Shown: positions 7,897-12,945 of the stretch, in pieces
Layout of the letters: every line of letters starts with the position of its first letter
Numbering within the stretch: position 1 is the stretch's first letter
Assembly: GCA_016256075.1 (NCBI GenBank)
Contig: SDVU01000486.1
Coordinates: forward strand, 1 to 12,945
Length of the DNA stretch: 12,945 bases
Reading direction: 5' to 3'
From: Dictyocoela muelleri
Taxonomy: Eukaryota > Microsporidia
Position numbers and translations under genes: made by a program
The notes under the pieces: generated by a model
Told to the model about the DNA's origin: nothing
Seen by the model: only the letters and a program-made list of their open reading frames with translations
Databases searched by the model: none

Positions 7897-8349
7897 TATA
7901 AATAAATATATAAGAGAATAAATGAAAATTAAATAATTTATTAAATGAATTTAAATTTTTCTTTGATTTTTTATAAATTTTTAGTGTTAATTATGTATCA
8001 AAAAAATACGGATTCTTCAGAACGAAACGAAAGAAGTGATTTATTAAACTCATTTACAAAATGGTGTATTTAAATTAAGTTCATTTGGAGAAGCGGCTTA
8101 TCTGAAGTTTTAAATTATCTGACTTTGGGTGCTTATCTGGAAAGAGGGTTAATCTGGTGTGTACGTGATATAAGGGGTGGCGTAAATTAGCCATATGGCA
8201 AATTAACTCTAAAATACCTTTTTAAAAATGCGACAACTCGATACAGAGCTATTTATAGAACAAAATTGACCTTTTATATATTTAAAATTAATAATAATCT
8301 GAGAGGCAAGGGGAGCAGCGTATCGCCATATGGTGAGTTGAAGCCGACC
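7897..8349. other. AT-rich stretch with short repeat motifs
   Basis: No gene was seen. After TA, the first bases (AATAAATATATAA) may continue the R1 tail. At 8098-8157 TTATCTG occurs at 8098, 8115 and 8133, with TTAATCTGG at 8149, a spacing of 16-18 bases. CAGATAA repeats of this spacing are known in the terminal repeats of some pogo/Tigger elements. Farther on, 8172-8209 and 8308-8345 are imperfect direct repeats sharing AAGGGG, GCGTA and CCATATGG. Confidence 0.4.
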
Positions 8350-8760
8350 TTACATATTCATTGTCTTTAGACCCGTTGAGCATCATGTTTAAATATATAC
8401 TTCACTTCTAAGCGACCCATAAGTCCAGATATAAATATGCGTTTTTTTCAATTACTGGCAAGATTCAAGTAATAAATGGTTATTTCATATTTTTAAATTT
8501 CTCTACTTATTACGAGATGCGTTGCCAAACTAATCACCACGCCTAAAGAATTCACTCCTGTCTTATTGTCATATTAGACCAAGTCTTAATCAGCTATAAC
8601 TCACCGTATCAACTATATATTAACACTATGGTTCTGTATTTGTTGACCCCTTAATTTGAACGTCAATTATTTAATGAACTTTGGTTGCACAGATTTGGTA
8701 CAGGTGATTCAATTTTACATTCAAAAGAGTTAACAAATGAACTTTATGGCTTAATTATAT
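8350..8760 (-). repeat. R1 repeat copy 4 (decayed)
   Basis: Read on the plus strand it follows the same order of blocks as 9745-10191: GCGACCCATAAGTCCAG, TTTTTCAATTACTGGCAAGA, CTACTTATTACGAGATGCGT, then TGCC and ACGCCTAAAG, then CTCCTGTCTTATTGTCATAT, CAAGTCTTAATCAGCTATAA, and finally an eroded tRNA-like head (GGTACAGGTGATTCAA ... GAGTTAAC ... TTTATGGC). The left limit is uncertain. The sequence outside the head, TAATTATATA, is shared with copy 5, so the true boundary may lie slightly farther out. Confidence 0.6.
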
Positions 8761-9189
8761 ATTAATAAATAACCTTTAACTTAAAAAATCTATGGCGAGT
8801 TGAGGTGATGCCTTGATCTGAGGTTCGGCAATAATTAATTTTCAGTTTTAAATCTCGACTCTTTCTATTTTTTCCAAATTCTAATATTTTCCATTTTGTT
8901 GACAAATGTAAGAATCAAAAAAAAAGAAATCAACTTAAACAAAAAAATGAAAAATATATAATCTTATTTTAATTGGGGATATTGAATTCAAAACAAAAAT
9001 CGTGCAAATATTTTCTTGAAAATTAAAAAATTGTTTATAGAAGATATATTAAAAATTAAATCAAAAATGAAATATACTTAGGTAATCTAATATAAAAAAA
9101 TAATAAATAATTTCAAAAAAGTATGACATATGCCAAATGCAAGACATTTAATATTTTTTAAAAATTTTATATTTTTTTTTATATTTTTA
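8761..9189. other. Very AT-rich stretch without a gene
   Basis: Mostly A and T runs. Near 8792 there is an A-box-like motif, ATGGCGAGTTGAGG, followed about 65 bases later by AAATCTCGACTC, a weak B-box-like text. This might be a worn tRNA(Leu/Ser)-like head, but the stems do not form. Nothing else was seen. Confidence 0.3.
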
Positions 9190-9490
9190 TTGTATTATAT
9201 TTTATATTTTTTAAATTACAATAATTTTAGAATAATTTTACAATAATTTTATATGTTTTTTTTGAATATAGAGACTCGAACCCAGATAGTTCGTGCTGAT
9301 ATAAATGTTTTTAAACACGCGACTAAATCCTATTATAATTTATTATATCGATATATATTATTATATTAAATGTTTTTTTTAATTTTGCAATAATTTTCAT
9401 ATTTTTTTGAATCAACGAGGCTCGAATCCACATAGTTGAATCTTTTGAAAATGTTGTTATCTTCTCCACTAAAGTACCCTAATTATAATT
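9190..9490 (-). repeat. R2: two tandem tRNA-derived SINE-like units
   Basis: Two units about 150 bases apart, both on the minus strand, share the same layout. Each has ATTATAATNAGG, then a tRNA-like head, then a tail of A-runs with ATTATTGNAAAATTA. The head nearer 9490 reads GGGTACTTTAGTGGAGAAG (A-box-like, 9480 leftward) and GGATTCGAGCC (B box, 9429-9419). The other has GGATTTAGTCGCG (9330 leftward) and GGGTTCGAGTC (9283-9273). The heads differ from that of R1. Stems are too imperfect for functional tRNAs. Confidence 0.5.
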
Positions 9491-9744
9491 TTTAGATATA
9501 TATGAACTCGTATTAAATTTCATTATTCAAAACATCGTTAAATTTTCCCATATAAATCTCCATATTCAGCTTAAACATTGTAATTTGAAATAATTTTACC
9601 ATAATTGATTCTTTTTGGTTTTAATCACAAAATTAGCCATTTAAACTTATGATTATTTCGAGAACCATTCATTTATAAACACCTTATCCACAACATTATT
9701 CTATTTTTAATTCATATAATTTATTAATATGTATTATATTTATA
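9491..9744. other. AT-rich stretch without a gene
   Basis: No gene or clear repeat was seen. The right end (about 9720-9744) may be the variable AT-rich tail of R1 copy 5. Confidence 0.3.
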
Positions 9745-10191
9745 TTACATGTTGACAACATTCATAGCTGCAAACCCGGAGAGTTGTCTCTACCGTGGCC
9801 TGTGACCTTTGGTTCTTGGTGTTCAATAATACGTCATTTTCTATGCTACCCAAAAGCTCAGCTGTATACGCGATCTTCGTTTTATCAATGACTCAGCAGG
9901 ATACAGGTAATTAGTAGCTTTTCATGAATATTTATTTTTCACTACTTTTTGCCGGGATGCGTCGCCGCACTCATCTCTACACCTAGGAGAGTCCCTTCTG
10001 CTTCATTGTCATATTAGAACAAGTCTTAATCAGCTATATCACACAAGAACAACTGTATATTACTACTATAATTATATAGTCATGACCGCTTAATGTCATT
10101 CCCTCATTATTTATTAAAGAGTGACGTCAGAGGATTCGAACCACAATATTTAAATTACACTCGGGAGTGTTAACCACTGAGCTATCTGGCC
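9745..10191 (-). repeat. R1 repeat copy 5, best preserved, with tRNA head
   Basis: This is the reference copy of a repeat family present at least six times in the window. On the minus strand it starts GGCCAGATAGCTCAGTGGTT (10192-10173), has a tRNA-like head of about 70 bases, then a body of roughly 370 bases. The body includes TAATGAGGGAATGACATT, AAGACTTGTTC, CTCCTAGGTGTAGAGATGAG, GGCGACGCATC, TCATTGATAAAACGAAGATC, GCGTATACAGCTGAGC and the end ATGAATGTTGTCAACATG. A tRNA-derived head with pol III boxes plus an unrelated body is the plan of a SINE. No protein is encoded. An alternative reading is an LTR-like sequence, because the opposite strand begins TGTTGACAACA next to a tRNA-complementary segment, but several copies carry the full tRNA head, which favours a SINE. 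Confidence 0.7.
10132..10184 (-). promoter_or_regulatory. Internal pol III promoter (A and B boxes) of R1 copy 5
   Basis: The A box TAGCTCAGTGG (minus strand, 10184-10174) and the B box GGTTCGAATCC (10142-10132) are both perfect to the eukaryotic tRNA consensus, about 31 bases apart. The acceptor arms are partly complementary (CAGA with TCTG) but not enough for a functional tRNA. Confidence 0.65.
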
Positions 10192-10218
10192 TAATTATAT
10201 ACAATCCGTTTTAAATTA

Positions 10219-10290
10219 GGCTCTTTATTGTAGTGGTCTATAAAATTTGTATCCGTTATACTAACTGGGTTCATGTCTTGCTGATGCCGA
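10219..10290 (+). repeat. R3: tRNA-like sequence, possible SINE head
   Basis: On the plus strand, GGCTCTTTATTGTAGTGGTC holds an A-box-like TTGTAGTGG, and GGGTTCATGTCTT (10267-10279) is a B-box-like text. Spacing is tRNA-like. It is followed by an A-rich tract of about 50 bases. The cloverleaf does not close well and the sequence differs from R1 and R2. It resembles Val/Asp-type D-arm sequence (ATNGTAGTGGT). Confidence 0.35.
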
Positions 10291-10357
10291 AATTATTTAA
10301 TAATTAAAAAAATATAAAAAAATTCAAGAAAATTCCAAAATTTCACAGATAGTGCGC

Positions 10358-10382
10358 ATGTCACGCGTTGTGCGCGTGACAT
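10358..10382. repeat. Perfect CpG-rich 10-bp hairpin
   Basis: ATGTCACGCG (10358-10367) and CGCGTGACAT (10373-10382) are exact reverse complements around a 5-base loop, TTGTG. It lies in AT-rich sequence without genes between R3 and Tigger-B. There is no T-run after it, and no gene for it to terminate. The remaining sequence from 10291 to 10596 shows nothing further. Confidence 0.6.
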
Positions 10383-10652
10383 ATTATGTATGAAAAGTAT
10401 TTAAAGAAACTTTATATTATACTTTTTAGTCTTCATATTTTTAAGTTTGAAATATTTTTTTTCTGTGGGGGTTAACAGAAAAAATAAACCAATATATCAT
10501 TAATGCGGCTGTAAATATGCCTATTTATCATAAATTAAAATCTTCCAAATTATTCAGAAAAAATTTAAAATTATGATACCTGAATATTAAAAATCATGGT
10601 ATTACAGAAAGGTCGGTTTTTGACCAGTTTTTTTAAAAAACAAGTCAAAAAA

Positions 10653-10796
10653 ATCGACCTGTCAAAAAAAACCGACCAATTGAAAAAAATCTGACTAATT
10701 TAAAAAAAATCCCCAAATGAAAAGATCGAACAATTGAAAAAATCGACAAATTATAGAAGATCTAAAAATTATATAAGATCGACAAATTGAAAAATA
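10653..10796. repeat. Subterminal tandem array of Tigger-B, 16-20 bp units
   Basis: About eight units of the form ATCGACCAATTGAAAAAA follow one another, for example ATCGACCTGTCAAAAAAA, ACCGACCAATTGAAAAAA, ATCGAACAATTGAAAAA and ATCGACAAATTGAAAAA. The opposite arm (12300-12513) holds related ATCGACCAC, ATCGACCGGTCG and TTTGGTCG motifs. Subterminal repeats of this kind are often transposase binding sites; that role is inferred. Confidence 0.7.
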
Positions 10797-10807
10797 CAGC
10801 TTATTTT

Positions 10808-12180
10808 TTATTTTTTATTATATTTTTCAAGAAAGAAATCAATTTTTCCCTTTAGATTTTTTTCTAAGCACTCATCAGTAAGTTTATCAATTAGGTTTAA
10901 TCTTTCTTAAACAAATTTTGAATTATAAGCTTGCAAGAAATTAATAGTTGTTCTAAGTGTTTTTAGGTTATCCTGGCTTGATGAAATTTTAATATTATTT
11001 TGTTCAAAACTTATGGCATTTTCAATAGAATCAGTACTATTATTAGACGAGCTTTCGTATTCTTCTATAATTCCTGTTGATACATCAATTATTTCTTCTC
11101 TAGTAAAAACATTTGCCTTTGACTTACAGTTAAAGATAATTTCTACAGATATTTCATCAAATGCTTTTTTAATTAGTGAACAATGTTTAACATATTGATT
11201 TTTTTAATAATTGAATAATGGTCGCGATCATTTATCAGTGCATTATAAATTTGAAAATTGTTTAAGAGCTTTTTAAATTTTGATTTAAATGAATAAATAA
11301 TTCCGGCATCTAGTGGTTGAATAATTGATGTGGAATTTGGTGATAAAAACAACAATTTCATATTTGTCTTGTCTCCCACTTTATGACCACTAAAGTTATC
11401 AAGAATCAAAAGAATTTTTCGATTTTCTTTAATCATTTTTACATTCAAAGGATTTAAATATTCATTAAATAAACTTGATGTTAACCATTCAGTTTTATTT
11501 GATCTATAAATTACACCAAATGATTAAACATCAACATTTTTAAATGCTCGGGGATTCTTAGACTTTCCTATAAATAATGGTCTGGGCTTTTGACCATAAA
11601 AAACCACACTCGATAACAGAGTAATTCTCGTTTTTTTCAGACTTAATGTTTTTTTATCCTTATATTGGTCAATAACATAAGTCTTATTGAATACAGTTCT
11701 GATGCAAAGTGAGGTTTCATCGATATTGAAAATATCACTTTTATCATATGTTGTTAAAATTAGTTTTAATTATTTTTAAACTCCTCAATATTAGTTAAAT
11801 CTGCGCTTGCTGACTCTCCATGTAGAGTTACATTTCTTATTGTATGGCGTTTTATGAATGATTTTACAAAAAAGAGATGCTTTTTTGTCAACATTTTTTG
11901 ATTTGTAAAATTCACCTGCTAGATGATTTATTGTTAATCTATTAATAGTTATTTTCTTATTTCTTAAAAACTCTATTTTTTGAAGTAAATAAGTATCGAT
12001 CTCCTCATTTTTTCTTTTAGTTGAAGATAAATTCGATCTATCAGATGATAATTCCTTTTCTTCTATATTTATAAACCCACGAACATTTATGAGGGTATAT
12101 CTTGCAACAGAAGCAGAAATATTATATTTTTTCATAATATATGATCTTTTATAGCCTTTTCCATCTATTTTTTTGGCCAT
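10808..12180 (-). pseudogene. Pogo/Tigger-like transposase, about four breaks
   Basis: The DDE transposase of Tigger-B. From ATG at 12180, MAKKIDGKGYKRSYIMKKYN holds a helix-turn-helix (KKYNISAS), then a CENP-B-like second DNA-binding region (YLLQKIEFLRNKKITINRL). Near 11860-11800 a frame change brings FIKRHTIRN and LHGESASAD, the hallmark KRHGI-LHGESGSAD text of Tigger proteins. The catalytic domain reads IFNIDETSL (D at 11719-11721), LLILDNFSGHK (D at 11398-11400) and IIQPLDAGII (D at 11308-11310, 30 codons on). A helical tail ends LEKYNKK at 10808. Visible damage: a frameshift between about 11880 and 11800, an in-frame stop near 11524, a frameshift near 11190-11210, and a stop near 10910. 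All three catalytic aspartates survive. The length of about 457 codons is close to the family norm. Confidence 0.85.
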
Positions 12181-12539
12181 TCTTTTTTTTATAACATTTT
12201 TTTATTCATTTTATGGGTCAAAATTTTTTTTAACGTAAAAATTGAAAAAAAAAACATTTTTTAATCATGAAAAAATGCATTTAAATTTTTTTTAAAAAAA
12301 ACTGGAAAAAAAATCGACCGGTCGAAAAATATAAACTTTAAAAAAAAATTAACGAGAAAAATTGTTTTAAAACATTTCCTCAGTAAAATTTGCTTTATAT
12401 TAATGCAAATGTTTTGATAAACGGGTTTTTTAAAATTACATGACTTTTTTTTATTTGGTCGAAAAAACTTACAAATATAGTGGTTGAAAAAATCGACCAC
12501 AATTGTATAACCATTTTTTCTGTTTTATTTTTATAATTA

Positions 12540-12806
12540 CATTATATCTTGACAATATTCATAATTAATAATTTGTCGGGTTGTCTCTAACATTGCTATT
12601 TATATATTTAGTCACAGTTTCAAACTATAAATCACACAAACACATTGAAGCCTGTATGTATATGATATTTTCGTTTTATCAATGACTCTGTTGGAAACGT
12701 AATCATAAAGTTTTTGATAAATTTTTTAGTTCCGCTATTTATTTTGTCGAGATACGTCACCACACTCATCCTAATATATCGGAGAATATCTTCTGCTTCA
12801 CTATAA
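12540..12806 (-). repeat. R1 repeat copy 6, truncated
   Basis: Aligned with copy 5 from its far end inward: CTTGACAATATTCATAA, GGGTTGTCTCTAAC, TTCGTTTTATCAATGACTCT, GTCGAGATACGTC, ACCACACTCATCC and CTTCTGCTTCACTAT. At that point similarity stops, and unrelated sequence runs on. The tRNA-like head is therefore missing. The copy begins shortly after the right end of Tigger-B. Confidence 0.65.
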
Positions 12807-12945
12807 AAGAATTTTCTGGTAAAAAGGGGTATTAGCCCCCCCTATAAAAAGTTTTAAAAAACAACCCCTATGTTATTTAATAGAGAGTATTTGTATAAAT
12901 CTTTTCAAAAAAAGTACGAATTCTGGAGATTTTTAGTTGGACAGA
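12807..12945. other. Unassigned sequence, possible element end
   Basis: The sequence that interrupts R1 copy 6 contains AAAAAGGGGTATTAGCCCCC and farther on AACAACCCCTAT, GC-rich blocks in an AT-rich setting that could be the end of another transposable element cut off by the window. No gene was seen. Confidence 0.25.

Larger units (their letters stand above)
10597..12513 (-). mobile_element. Tigger-B: pogo/Tigger-like transposon, nearly whole
   Basis: The left end reads TGGTATTACAGAAAGGTCGG then TTTTT (10597 onward). The right end, on the minus strand from 12513, reads TGGTTATACAATTGTGGTCG then ATTTTTT. These match as inverted repeats with one small gap. No clear TA duplication was found at these limits, so the ends may be off by a few bases. 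The 1,917-bp element holds one transposase gene on the minus strand, with long AT-rich arms containing GGTCGA/TCGACC motifs. It is younger than Tigger-A by the small number of breaks in its gene. Confidence 0.75.

Noticed and set aside
9745-10115. R1 body as a solo LTR beginning TGTTGACAACA
   Set aside because: The bases outside TGTTGAC are shared between copies, no short target duplication is seen, and several copies carry the full tRNA-like head joined to the body. Kept only as an alternative.
10358-10382. Rho-independent terminator
   Set aside because: The stem is not followed by a T-run, no gene precedes it, and the DNA is eukaryotic.
11013-11198. 61-codon open frame on the plus strand
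   Set aside because: It is antisense to the C-terminal helical part of the Tigger-B transposase.
12261-12500. 79-codon phenylalanine- and lysine-rich open frame on the minus strand
   Set aside because: It lies in the AT-rich arm of Tigger-B upstream of the transposase start and has no domain signal.

Overview
This 12.9 kb window is very AT-rich and is filled almost end to end with mobile elements and their remains. I found no host protein gene that I would defend. The combination of a Merlin (ISXO2-like) element, two pogo/Tigger-like DNA transposons, a Ty3/gypsy fossil, a hAT end and several tRNA-derived repeats shows that it is nuclear eukaryotic DNA. The extreme A+T and lysine/asparagine/isoleucine-rich transposase reading suggest a TE-rich microsporidian of the Hamiltosporidium or Nosema kind. 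That is inference only. A small AT-rich invertebrate genome would fit as well, and the abundance of tRNA-derived SINE-like repeats fits an invertebrate better.

Layout. Positions 1-77 are the end of a hAT-type element with a self-complementary tip. Positions 78-1241 are AT-rich and hold a hairpin, a decayed R1 repeat (667-865) and a three-unit tandem repeat. Positions 1242-2284 are a complete Merlin element: 19-bp terminal inverted repeats, an 8-bp target duplication and a transposase with its DDE triad but a broken N-terminus. Positions 2421-3345 are a broken Ty3/gypsy integrase fossil on the minus strand. Positions 3890-4286 are a minisatellite of 13-bp units. Positions 4340-4680 are an inverted-repeat (MITE-like) element, next to a tRNA-headed fragment of R1.

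The centre is a nest. An R1 repeat on the plus strand (from 5335) is interrupted by a 436-bp MITE (5696-6131, with 9-bp target duplication). Just beyond, in the R1 tail, lies a decayed pogo/Tigger element (Tigger-A, 6151-7896, flanked by TA). Further right are another R1 copy (about 8350-8760), two tandem tRNA-like heads of a second repeat (R2, 9190-9490), the best R1 copy (9745-10191, minus strand, perfect pol III A and B boxes), a third tRNA-like sequence (R3, 10219-10290) and a perfect CpG-rich hairpin. A second pogo/Tigger element (Tigger-B, 10597-12513) follows; its transposase is nearly readable throughout. A sixth R1 copy (12540-12806) is cut by unknown sequence at the window end.

How the parts relate. 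The DNA transposons (Merlin, Tigger-A, Tigger-B) encoded their own DDE transposases. The MITE and the 4340 element have no coding capacity and would have depended on a transposase made elsewhere. The R repeats carry tRNA-like promoters and look like SINEs that would need a partner reverse transcriptase, none of which is visible here. The main candidate for something undescribed is the R1 family, with at least six copies in 13 kb; the 13-bp minisatellite and the nested insertion history come next.
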